Positions 37,001 through 46,594 of a stretch of DNA of 64,000 bases are shown here, in pieces (position 1 is the stretch's first letter; each line of letters opens with the position of its first letter). The position numbers and the translations under genes are program-made. The stretch covers positions 4,588,001 through 4,652,000 of the forward strand of contig NC_064038.1 in assembly GCF_932526225.1 (NCBI RefSeq). The letters are read 5' to 3'. The notes beneath the pieces are model-generated. The model saw only the letters and a list, made by a program, of their open reading frames with translations. It did no database searches and was not told the origin of the DNA. The DNA comes from Nematostella vectensis (taxonomy: Eukaryota; Cnidaria; Anthozoa; Actiniaria; Edwardsiidae).

Positions 37001-37871
37001 CCAATTTTATGCTGTTCCAGCCGGCCACTGCTTTCCTCAACTTTTTGATCTACTTGATAAGATGAAGGAGCAGTGGCATCTCGTCTTCCAAGAACAATGA
37101 CTTTTGAAAAATTCTGCACATAAGGCCATCAAACATTGATAAAGTTTAAAGTAACAAAGGAATATATAAGATATTGGCATAAAGAAAGTGTCTTGACGTT
37201 TCCTCAGTATTTTGGGAGGATCAGAACCATCGTTTGGTATTTTGGGGGTATAGACTTCCAGAATGCCTATTTTTTTTGAGGGGGGGGGGTATAATTTTCT
37301 GTCCTTGGTATCCCCCTGTGAAAAGTCTTTCGTACGAAAATTAAGCTTATATCTTGCAAATCCATTTAAAACAAAAACTTGCACAGATATATAGATGGAC
37401 AGCAAGGTTTGTATAGAGACAAATAGAGAGGAAAAGAGATTGGAATCGTGAGTTAAGTAAAACAAAAAAATCATGGGTGTCCCAGATTGAACCATTGCAT
37501 AGCTTGTCACTCACAGACATTAGGCGGGTGTCACAAGATTTGGACCTCATCACAAGCCTAATTTTTGTGAGAATGTTCATACATTTTCTGTATTGACCCG
37601 CATAGGCTCTCTTGGTTTATTGTTATTTATTTTCGCATTTAAGTAACTGTATTACCGGATTTCACACGATTTCTGTTCAAGTTGGGTTGATAGTTACTTA
37701 TGAAATTGGGTAATATATGTGTAACAATGTGTAACACACCTTCGAGGCCAGAACTTCTCCTAGCAAGCATTCACCGATCGATCCCGTGGCCCCAACAAGA
37801 ACTGCTCGAAGCCCTAACATATTCGATTCGGTTTCTTGTGTACTATGTGATACGCCTTCATTGGCCGCCAT
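34021..37871 (-). CDS. HTATIP2: HTATIP2/TIP30-like NAD(P)-binding oxidoreductase
   Basis: Seven exons join in phase to 254 residues (765 nt with stop): 37871-37740, 37113-37002, 36053-35953, 35243-35100, 34881-34779, 34700-34683 and 34175-34021. The human protein has about 242 residues. Visible hallmarks are the Rossmann loop VGATGSIGE (about 26-34), VIVLGRR, DVFFCTLGSTRKQAG, the serine-containing VYVSSYGA (143-150), the YTEVK active-site-type Y-x3-K (157-161), YRPGLLSRG and C-terminal IPVATVAKAM. The family is an atypical short-chain dehydrogenase/reductase linked in vertebrates to nuclear import control, endosomal signalling and tumour suppression. The start is the first ATG, in an aagATGgcg context. 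Exon six is an 18-nt microexon, and keeping it restores the spacing seen in the human protein. The introns carry an AGGTCA-type repeat and a MITE. Confidence 0.93.
34683..34700 (-). other. HTATIP2: 18-nt microexon of the HTATIP2-like gene
   Basis: It is flanked by ctcacag on the acceptor side and gtgag on the donor side, and encodes the in-frame insertion GLQSMA. Since 18 is divisible by 3 and both neighbours use phase 1, skipping it would leave the frame intact, so inclusion could be regulated. With it, the distance between the KIY and SIPV positions equals that in the human protein as I remember it. Confidence 0.6.
35425..35525. repeat. Probable MITE end in intron
   Basis: The stretch aggggcttatacagaaatt... 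to ...gatccgcccctgac has the GC-rich, pyrimidine-run look of a short TE terminus inside the HTATIP2-like intron 3. The partner end was not found. Confidence 0.3.
36140..36290 (+). repeat. 17-bp tandem repeat carrying AGGTCA half-sites
   Basis: About nine copies of a 17-bp unit (acatttgaggtcactgt) lie in intron 2 of the HTATIP2-like gene. Most keep the hexamer AGGTCA, the nuclear-receptor half-site, giving a head-to-tail series with 11-bp spacers. Confidence 0.85.
36706..36921. mobile_element. MITE, about 216 bp, inverted ends atgcctggtgcacac
   Basis: The left end atgcctggtgcacactagtg and the right end gtgtgcaccaggcat are inverted. The similarity runs about 55 bp inward, through cataacaacattataacatagg and cactcttatgtt. 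It sits in intron 2 of the HTATIP2-like gene. Confidence 0.8.
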
Positions 37872-38612
37872 CTTGTTTTGTATTTCATAAAACTGCCCAC
37901 AGGTAACCCAAAATTCCGCACATCACTGTCTATGGCAGAGAGCCCGAGGTAGGACTGTATCTCCCCCTCCCCATTGATTTTGTAAACAAGGCAGTTTTTG
38001 AACATGTAAACTGGCACTTAAGCTGTCTATGCCTTTGCAGCATCTCCACCGGTTTATTTTGTCGGATTTGGCTACATACCAGAGTGATCTAGCTTATGCT
38101 TTATAGTTTTGTCTACGAATAGCACGTCTATTCAGGATCGAAAGTGGACCTTTGGCCGTTGTGGGGGGGAGGGGGTTCGCACCCCCTACACCGCCCCTCC
38201 CCCCTGGGGACGGGCCTGAAGAGAGTAGCTTACGAGAGGTTTCAGTAAAAGTATTGTCTAAAACCAAAGACACAAAACATCTTAGATTGCGTGCATTTCA
38301 ATGTAGCTTTCTTTTGTTGTTTTGGGCACAAACAATGTAGTATGCACGTGCGTGACTGGACAAAGAAGAACAAAGGCTGAAGACAGCAATGTAGACCTAG
38401 GCCGTAGTGTGGGGCACATGATGACGATATCACTACATTACTATAGCAGCACACCTATTCCCAAGAGACGCAAGCGTAAAAAAGACCCCGATATTTTTCA
38501 CTCTACATCTCAGCGAGCTGTGCGTGGCGTAACCGACTAAGACAGGCCTGGGATCCTGGTTATTGTCTCCCCATTGTACCCCCCGCTGTGTTGTACAGTT
38601 CGCTAGATATAA
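37872..38612. other. Upstream region of the HTATIP2-like gene
   Basis: No exon is recognised. A short GC-rich stretch near 38160-38220, ending gacgggcctgaa, resembles an end of the MITE at 63597. The sequence immediately upstream of the ATG at 37871 should contain the promoter, but no TATA box is clear. Confidence 0.35.
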
Positions 38613-41047
38613 TCCGGCGGATATGTGCATATTTTACCTTGAATTGCGCACTTTTTGCTAAAGTTACCAATTTTAGCATAGTGATAGTTTTTAATACCTC
38701 TTACAATATAGGTTATAGAGCCAAGCTCAGTTCGGCTTTAATTTCTTATTAATAATGAATATTGATTTGGCCGCCATTTTGAACCGGAAGTAAACTATTT
38801 TTTTCCAAAAAATAAATAAACTCGCACATTTTGAGAAAGTTTACTAATAGACGGATAAAATATACATCAAAGAATGCATATTAAACAAAGAATTCTGAAA
38901 GAAATCGCAAATTTTTCATTTTGTAACTTTTACGGTGACGGGTTTGGAACCGGAAGTAGTCAAGAATAAGTAACGGCACGCTTGTTTCGCTTTGCGCCTT
39001 TTAACAAAAATAAGAAAAACTTTTTTCAGGAGTAGTTTCGGGGAATCTTTACAAGATAGGCTATGGAGCCAAAAAAATCTGATTAAATCACAGATTATCT
39101 TGCGCTATTAAAATGGCCGATAATTTTCGGGAAGTGAAAATCACGCGTCGATACTCACTAAAAGTCGTCAAATGATAGAAAAAGCCACATGTAGCCAGCA
39201 CAAGTATACCAAATATACACACTCAATAGCTGGATCAAGAGAAAAGAAAGAAGACGAAAGAAACTGTTTATGTGACAAGCCTGGTGGGGATACCAAGAAC
39301 CACGGTGAGCGGGCCGCTCCACCTATTGACTTCAACGTCTGTAAACGACCGCATCATGAATACGTGCAAGTGCTACAAGATGAACAGTTTCTAACTGTAG
39401 GAACCGTTTAACTGGTGGCCTCGGGTGCGCGCTTATCACTCTCCTTGCCTTTCTTCCTCATTCTACAGAAAAGTGAAAGGAGTATCTCGCCAAATAAATA
39501 CTGGTAGAATTTCACGCATTTACTGGCGTGATACTGTATACTGTTGTGCGGATAGGGGGAAAAGACAGTACTTGCTGTATTCCCCGAAGCCACAGATGCT
39601 TTTTGACAGTTAGCCTTTAGGTCAATTGAGATAAAAGACAGAATGTTTGACAGCACTTGAGGGCTTTCCACTGCTTCTATACGACCGAACATGTACAGAG
39701 AGTCGAAAGTAGACAAGGCAAAAATGCAGCTTTTCGTGAAGAAAGGAACAGCATTTGATGTCATTCACTGACGAAGGTAGCTATCATACAACACACCACG
39801 AAAGCTGTCATTCAAGCAGAGCATTGTTGGGGTTAAAGCACTCCTCCCTGCCTCAGTACTTCCGTCTTTTTAGCAGAATGGACAAAAGTTGCCAGCCGCT
39901 TTGGACAAACGCTACTTAGGCTTTCCAAAGCGTGCCAAGAAGCCAAAGAACTATTAGATAAAGAACCAAGAGCTATTAAATGCAAGATAGGGTGCCCAGC
40001 ACGCTGCACTTACACCTAAGCCAGCATGTGAAATGTTCATCCCTTTGCAGCTCAACTGAATCGTGTAACGATAAAGCTGTAAGATATCTGAACTGCATTA
40101 AATGAAGATAGCAGTTCTCTTCGGAGCTTGTAATTACCTTAGACCGACGTATATAAACCACACTCTTTTTGTTTTATAAGAATCAATTTTTTTAAGAGCG
40201 CCCAGCCTGAGATTTCACTAATTTTTAACAACATGCCGAGGCTCACATAGCAGGGAAATATTTTCTTAATATTAAATATCAATTTAATGCACATGCAAAA
40301 TACAACTGTCATTTATCATTTGTGCAATTCCATTAAAAATAATGCTTCATTGCTTATTCGTATATGGTTTGATTAGAGTGTACAGAAACAGGTTTGGAAA
40401 CTACTTCCTGTTTTAAAAAATGGTAAAATTAATAGCAGAAACCTAATCAGTTTTGCCTTTTCCACAACTTTATCAAATGGATTTCATGAATATTTTAGTC
40501 ATAGACTTTTAAACAAGATGCATCTCTGTGCTTTTAAAAATGACAAATTTAATCTCCGGTGCAAAATGGCGGCAATTTTAATCAACCATATTAGTCGGTG
40601 ATAAAAGCCGATTTTATCTTGGCTCCATAGCTTATCTTATAAAGGTTATTTCAAACTACAACTGCAATAAAATGGGTGAAATAAACGTCCGAGGTTTTAC
40701 TATCGACTACTTCCGGTTGAAGGTGACTATCTCCTTGAAAGTTCCAAGAATGAAAAATATGCGTTTATTTTCAGCAATCTTGGGTTTAAATACATTTTGT
40801 GACTTTCATTTTAGTTGTCTAGTGGCAAAACATTATCAAACTTTGCATATTTATTTACTTTTTTGAAAAAGGTAGTTTACTTCCGGTTCAAAAAGACGGC
40901 TAAATCAATACTCCTTATTAAAAAGAAAATAAAGCCGATCTGAGGTTGGCTCTATAGCCCATCTTGTAACGGGTAATAAAAACCATCACTATGCTAAAAT
41001 TGGTAGCTTTAGCAAAATGTGCGCAATTCAAACACATATCCGCCGGA
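38613..41047 (+). mobile_element. 2.4-kb foldback-like DNA element, copy 1
   Basis: The ends are tccggcggatatgtg and its inverse. The first and last roughly 400 bp are diverged inverted repeats of each other, with recurring modules (aataggctatagagccaa, gccgccattttgaaccggaa). The whole element recurs inverted at 46595-49039, about 97% identical in the parts I compared. The centre contains a plus-strand ORF at 39172-39411 (79 codons) and an overlapping minus-strand ORF at 39408-39764 (118 codons). Neither resembles a transposase I know. It is probably non-autonomous. Confidence 0.88.
39408..39764 (-). CDS. Uncharacterised 118-codon ORF inside foldback element, copy 1
   Basis: The ORF starts MTSNAVPFFTKSCIFALS and is nearly unchanged in the inverted copy (47889-48245, +), with a few substitutions and no stop or frameshift. 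It is lysine-rich at its C-terminus (RKKGKESDKRAPEATS). No domain is recognised. Openness in both copies may reflect only the youth of the pair. Confidence 0.3.
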   Translation of the reverse strand: MTSNAVPFFTKSCIFALSTFDSLYMFGRIEAVESPQVLSNILSFISIDLKANCQKASVASGNTASTVFSPYPHNSIQYHASKCVKFYQYLFGEILLSLFCRMRKKGKESDKRAPEATS

Positions 41048-41169
41048 CTAATAGCGGTGCTTAGGCCGGAATCTCCAGCTTAGCCGTAAAGCTTTATGCT
41101 GCCATACGGTGATTCAGCGGACGTCTGGATGTATGGTTTATTTTATTTTTCTCATTTTACCTGATCTGG

Positions 41170-41235
41170 ACGAGGTTCGATTCTCGGCAATGTTTCCTTT
41201 TTTTCTTTCTTTCTTTCTTTTTTTTTTTTTTTTAC
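41170..41235 (+). repeat. Pol III B-box-like sequence followed by CTTT simple repeat
   Basis: The sequence gaggttcgattctcggc resembles a tRNA B-box and is followed by a ctttctttcttt tract and a T-run, as at a SINE tail. No well-spaced A-box is visible, so this is tentative. Confidence 0.3.
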
Positions 41236-41627
41236 TATGGTACTATAGGTACTTTTTATGGCGTTATCATTTTTTCATGTCGTATTTATCATTGCTTTAC
41301 TAGAGTAAATAACTAAAAGTCTTCCTAGCCAACCTGTGCCCGGCTACAACAGTATTCGGCCTCAGCCAATCCTTGCATTCCTGAGTTCTAGAGGCTAAAA
41401 TTCATCACCCACCCCAAGCCCCTATCACTCTAGAAGTAGAAAACATCTCCCCTTTCTCTCCCTCAAAAAAAATCAGAGTCTATGGCTTCCTTCTATTTCC
41501 TATAATCGCAGGCGCCCTTGGGGCTACCCGCGAGAGACCAAAACGCTTTCATTCGCCATGAGAAGATCATCAGTTTGCGCAAGTCGAAACTTCTAATCTG
41601 GATTCGCTTATTGAGACTCAATCAGCA

Positions 41628-42620
41628 GGCTGTATTGGTTCTCACTATGTGCTTACGTTCGACCGGTTCTCACTTGTGTTGCGCTTACGTTGACCGGTTC
41701 TCACTCGTGCTGCGCTTCCGTTCGACCGGTTCTCACTTGTGCTGCGCTTCCGTTCGACCGGTTCTCACTTGCGTTACGCTTGTGTTTTACTGATTCTCGC
41801 TTGTGCTGCGCTTCCGTTTGACCGGTTCTCACTTGTGTTACGCTTACGTTGACCGGTTCTCACTTGTGTTACGCTTGTGTTTTACTGATTCTCGCTTGTG
41901 CTGCGCTTACGTTTGACCGATTCTCACTTGTGTTTCGTTACGTTGACCGGTTCTCACTTGCGTTACGCTTGTGTTTTACTGATTCTCGCTTGTGCTGCGC
42001 TTCCGTTTAACCGGTTCTCACTTGTGTTGCGCTTACGTTGACCGGTTTTTACTTGTGTTGCGCTTACGTTGACCGATTCTCACTTGTGTTACGCTTGTGT
42101 TTTACTGATTCTCGCTTGTGCTGCGCTTCCGTTTGACCGGTTCTCACTTGTGTTACGCTTACGTTGACCGGTTCTCACTTGTGTTACGCTTGTGTTTTAC
42201 TGATTCTCGCTTGTGCTGCGCTTCCGTTTGACCGGTTCTCACTTGTGTTGCGCTTACGTTTGACCGGTTCTCACTTGTGCTGCGCTTACGTTTGACCGGT
42301 TCTCACTTGTGTTGCGCTTACGTTTGACCAGTTCTCACTTGTGTTGCGCTTACGTTTGACCGGTTCTCACTTGTGTTGCGCTTACGTTTGACCGGTTCTC
42401 ACTTGTGTTGCGCTTACGTTTGACCAGTTCTCACTTGTGTTGCGCTTACGTTCGACCGGTTCTCACTTGTGTTGCGCTTACGTTTGACCGGTTCTCACTT
42501 GTGTTGCGCTTACGTTCGACCGGTTCTCACTTGTGTTGCGCTTGTGTTTTACTGATTCTCGCTTGTGCTGCGCTTACGTTTGACCGATTCTCACTTGTGT
42601 TGCGCTTGTGTTGCGCTTTA
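41628..42620 (+). repeat. 32-bp minisatellite, about 31 copies
   Basis: The unit reads about ttgaccggttctcacttgtg ttgcgcttacgt. Substitutions alternate (tgtgttttactgattctcg, ttcgacc, accagttc) and some units are 31-33 bp. Because 32 is not divisible by 3, the translated frames cycle, giving the repeating Cys/Leu/Arg-rich readings. It lies between the foldback element and the GPCR gene. Confidence 0.95.
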
Positions 42621-42841
42621 GCCTGTAATGCGGTGTTTTCATAACCGCCATCTTTGATTTTCAAAATCCAAGATGGCGGCTAAAAAAACATCGAGTAAAC
42701 GCGTGCATTGCATGCTAGTTGCGCTTACATTACGGTTTTAAATTGTCTCGACACGTCACAGGTGGTTTTCACTTTGCTCGTGCGCTTGTGTACCGCGCAA
42801 ACATGTCGACAGACTTGCTGCTTTTATCAGGCGCGTCGCAC

Positions 42842-42915
42842 CACCCCCCCCCCCCCCCCCACACACACACACCCCACCATCCCCCCACAACACACACACA
42901 CACCTCACACAACCT
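42842..42915 (+). repeat. Poly-C and CA simple repeat
   Basis: A C-run of about 18 is followed by cacacacac blocks interrupted by ccccaccatcc. Confidence 0.9.
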
Positions 42916-43500
42916 TTCACTACAAAAAGCAGTGCATGTTCCTTTTTTAAGAATCGCCCAATCTGACATTTTTTGGTATGATATCTGGCCGCCCCATTCA
43001 GTTTATCCTGCTAACGCCTGTTTACAAACCTCAGAGCATTGCAATCGGTAATGACTCGCATATTACCTACGAGAGAATGACGGTCTCAGGGCAAATTCCC
43101 GGATTAAGCTTTTATTGATTCAACAGCTGTTTTAGGTCCTTTTACTTTAGGGAAAGAAAAAAACTAATGTACCATTTGTTAATTTCCCACACGGAATAAG
43201 CATGGAGCATCTAATTTTGGACGTTTTTTTATAAGAAGTTTTTCAGTTAAGGCTGGGCGTTCTTACAAAAATGGTTCTTATAAAAAAGAGTGTATATATA
43301 ACCAATATAATTTCAAGGATAGCTTCCCCAAAGTGCGTACCGACACTTTGTGTTTTGTTTCTTTTCTCGAACAAGTCTTCCATATAAAAATTTATTTTTA
43401 ATATTTGTTTGTCGTTTAGCGTTCTGAACTTATAGAATGAGTGAAATTTTGTCACACCTTCCTGGGGCTTTTTGTTATCTAATCGTCACATCTGTTCATT

Positions 43501-44484
43501 CTAGTGTGGGACAACAATCCTGGTAGGTCGTTTGCATTGCAAAATTGACTTGAAAGTGTTTCGAAATTCGCTATTCATGGCGGCATAAATTGCCGGATTA
43601 AATGCGCTATTCACGGTAGCGAACATCACAGCTCCTGCATACACGAATGAATTTATATAATTCTCTTTTATAACGTCCAAAATCATAATACAAAAAAGCG
43701 GTGTCCAGCAAATAAGAAACGAGCCAAGCACCAATACGACCATTTTCGCCGCTTTAGCCTCCTTCAAGAAGTCTATAGTGGCTTTGCTACGCCGCGAGTA
43801 ATTCTGCATTATGTTATTCATAGCACACGCGATTCTGCTAGAATGATCCTTAGCAGTTCGAAGTATTTTGTAATAAGCCACGAGCATGAAGAATCCCGGG
43901 ATAGTAGCGGCAATACAAATTGCGATGATGTAGTTTTTGTCCAGGTTGAAAGGAACCTGGCAAAAAAGGCCCCCCGGTTCCGGCCTCCTCACTTTTCGCC
44001 AGCCCATGTAAGGTATAAACCCGACAGTCGTCGAAAATACCCATACAAAAGCAACAATGGCGGAAACACGGCGTTTGGTAGTGAACGCTCTGTAATGCAG
44101 GGGTGTTTCTATCGCCAAATAACGATCTAGGCTTATAGCACTGAGATTGGAAACGGAATTAAACATGAGCGATATTGTCACTGAAATGGCAGCATGACAG
44201 TAACGAATGCCTCGGCTGTACTCCATCATAGGCGCCACCACATTCGATAAAACAATAAGTGGCACAACGGCCAGAGAGATCAGTAAGTCTCCCACTGCCA
44301 GGCTTGTTATAAACACACTTGTTTTGTTCTGAAGTCGCCTGTTCACAGCCACTGACACAATCACAAGCAAATTTCCAGAAAAGATGGCTACGGCCAGAAA
44401 TGAGATTGCGACAACCATTCCTACCAAACTTGCATTACTCCCAGATCCACCCAGAAGCGTTCCCTCGTCCGTGCTATTATTCAT
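43501..44484 (-). CDS. Class A (rhodopsin-like) G-protein-coupled receptor, intronless
   Basis: A single exon encodes 327 residues starting at ATG 44484. The reading stays open seven codons further to a GTG, which I do not take as the start. The short N-terminus has Asn-glycosylation sites (NNST, NAS). Seven hydrophobic helices are clear: TM1 with GN (FSGNLLVIVSV), TM2 LAVGDLL, TM3 ending in LDRYLAI (DRY), TM4 with conserved Trp (FVWVF), TM5 with Pro (TIPGFF), TM6 CWTP, where most receptors have CWLP, and TM7 NPAIYAAMNSEFRNTF. Cys before TM3 (RYCH) and in extracellular loop 2 (LFCQV) should pair. It lies in the plasma membrane and signals through G proteins; the ligand cannot be read from sequence. 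Overall it resembles aminergic/adenosine-like invertebrate orphans. It lies between two inverted foldback elements. Confidence 0.93.
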   Translation of the reverse strand: MNNSTDEGTLLGGSGSNASLVGMVVAISFLAVAIFSGNLLVIVSVAVNRRLQNKTSVFITSLAVGDLLISLAVVPLIVLSNVVAPMMEYSRGIRYCHAAISVTISLMFNSVSNLSAISLDRYLAIETPLHYRAFTTKRRVSAIVAFVWVFSTTVGFIPYMGWRKVRRPEPGGLFCQVPFNLDKNYIIAICIAATIPGFFMLVAYYKILRTAKDHSSRIACAMNNIMQNYSRRSKATIDFLKEAKAAKMVVLVLGSFLICWTPLFCIMILDVIKENYINSFVYAGAVMFATVNSAFNPAIYAAMNSEFRNTFKSILQCKRPTRIVVPH

Positions 44485-46020
44485 GCCAAAATAATATCTT
44501 TTCACTTGATTCCACTCAGATCCGTTCGAGTTTAGGATTAGTGTTAGTTACAAAATAGCAAAGAGTTTATATTTACCGACTTGAATGCTATTTATGACGA
44601 TCTTAGGTTTCGCTGTGACGACACATCAGCGATAATGTTCGGTTGTCCTGGTAGCCGACTGGCTGCCCCAAAAAATACACCACGCAAATCTCAAAGACCT
44701 GTTAACAAGTAATAATCAAGTCCTGAAATAGACCACTTCAAAACTTCGCCGTAATTTTAAAAAACAAATGCCAATGTTTTGCTCGTACCTGACACGAGTT
44801 ACTTATTCTCATTCCTTGTGACAGTGTTATCCTGAGTTCTGTGCGACTTTATTTCGCTTTCTGATTACCAAACTTTCTGTTTTATCCCGTTCAACTCATT
44901 TGAGGCTTAATTTCCGTAGAGTACAAACAACACACGAGAATTCATCATTTGTTGTCCAATCACCGCAGCCCCCCGGAGCTCAGCGATCGAGAAAGAAATA
45001 AACTCTGTAGATTTCGTCTAGTTTTGTTTACCGCTAGTCAAATAGTGTTCCCAGTTTGCATTTCATAATCATCCCTATTACTACTACTCTTTTGTATTCT
45101 AATTTGGCTAAATGCATCTTATTCTATGTACAAATTGGCATCTTGTTAAATTCAATTCTAGAATCTTAAACTTGCGGTATGGTCGGTTTTGACGGTTCCT
45201 CTATTTTATTATAAATCCTTTTTCAACTGTTTGATTTTCATTATTTTTCTAACAGCGTGTCTGCTCGTTACGGGCCTAAAAGTCCTCTCTCTTGACGTGT
45301 CTATGTGAAAAGTGACTGCAGGAATAAAGGTTTTGGCACATGTTTGACATAAAACTGGGAGGTTTATTGATTTTTTCATCGCATGTGTTCTTAACGCGGA
45401 CTAACTTTCCTGGGATCATTGTAGTCTGATAGTGATAACGAGGAAAGACTGACTTTTATTATGAATGGAACCTTCACAGAAGTAGCGCGCTGGTACTTAT
45501 TACTCGTATTGTAATTGACTCTCTCTCAGTTTAGAGCGTGTTTGTTTCACACCTATCTGGTAAACATTCGTTATGAATTTGCTAATTAAAATAGGAGATT
45601 GCTTCTACGACTTTTTAAAAATCTTCTCAACTAACACACTTGTATGATATAAACCATAAATGTTTACAATCAAAATGATTTAAAGTTTCTGCCTTGTCGA
45701 TTTATTTCTCTGTAATATTTGCTCCACACTTGACTTTTTTCTATTGAGGACATTTAGACCAGGGTTTAAGCTTAGTGGTCGACTATTGTTTCATCAGCTG
45801 TGTTGATATACGGCTTCTCTTTTATATGGTGTGCTTACTTATCTCCTTATTTCCATGAATCTCTAACCAATACAGAAACTATATCTTCAGTAATAAATGT
45901 TGATGGTGTATTATCACCTCCAATCTCTAATGCTCGAAGTCGTTTTGTAATCAAGAAAAAAAATCAAGCATCTGCGATTCTTTGGATTTGGGTGCTTAAA
46001 TGACAACGACGGAAAAAATA
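44485..46020. other. Upstream region of the GPCR gene
   Basis: AT-rich, with no exon or repeat recognised. It probably contains the GPCR promoter (minus strand). Confidence 0.35.
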
Positions 46021-46094
46021 AAATATTTAAATGAAATTAAACCCTTTCTGAAAAAAAAGAATTCGGTATTTTTTTCGTAAGCGCTGAAAAGGTT

Positions 46095-46178
46095 TCTGTT
46101 ATTTTGCCGCTAAAAGACTAAGCGCGCGCTAGTTTGCCGCCCAAACAGTCACGTGATCTCTTAGCGCAAGTCCCCTAT
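46095..46178 (+). mobile_element. MITE fragment of the CACGTGA-ended family
   Basis: The stretch from gccgctaaaagactaagcgc through cagtcacgtgatctcttagcgc matches, in reverse, the segment at 28553-28632 and the right end of 33685-33898. Confidence 0.6.
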
Positions 46179-46594
46179 TGCTCTGTGCTTCAGAGTAGAT
46201 GCAACGGTGGCGTAATAATGAGGAGTATTCCAAGGAGGGGTGGGGTGAGGGAGCTCTTATCCATCCTAAATCGCCTTAACATTCTTTTACCCCATTTTGT
46301 ATACGATGTTTGCCACATCAAATAACTTCAATTTTATCTCAAAATTTTGATTTTTAATTTCCTTAAAAAGCGATATTTCATATAATAGGCTTCTTTCGAA
46401 AGCTAGTCTTTGGTTGCTCTTGTTAAAATTTCAGTTTGTTTGGTTTTAAAATACGTTTGTTTGTAGTCAACTAAGGAAGCTCTAAATAATTCGCCGTCAT
46501 TCGAAGTGCTTCTTCCCTAATCAATATTTGCAATGCTTCAAATTGAGGATCTAGCTTGTGTGGGCGGCGATATATCAACTCGTGTCAGTAATAG

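Noticed and set aside
41641..42644. Cys/Leu/Arg-rich ORFs over the 32-bp satellite
   Set aside because: They are translations of the satellite cycling through three frames.
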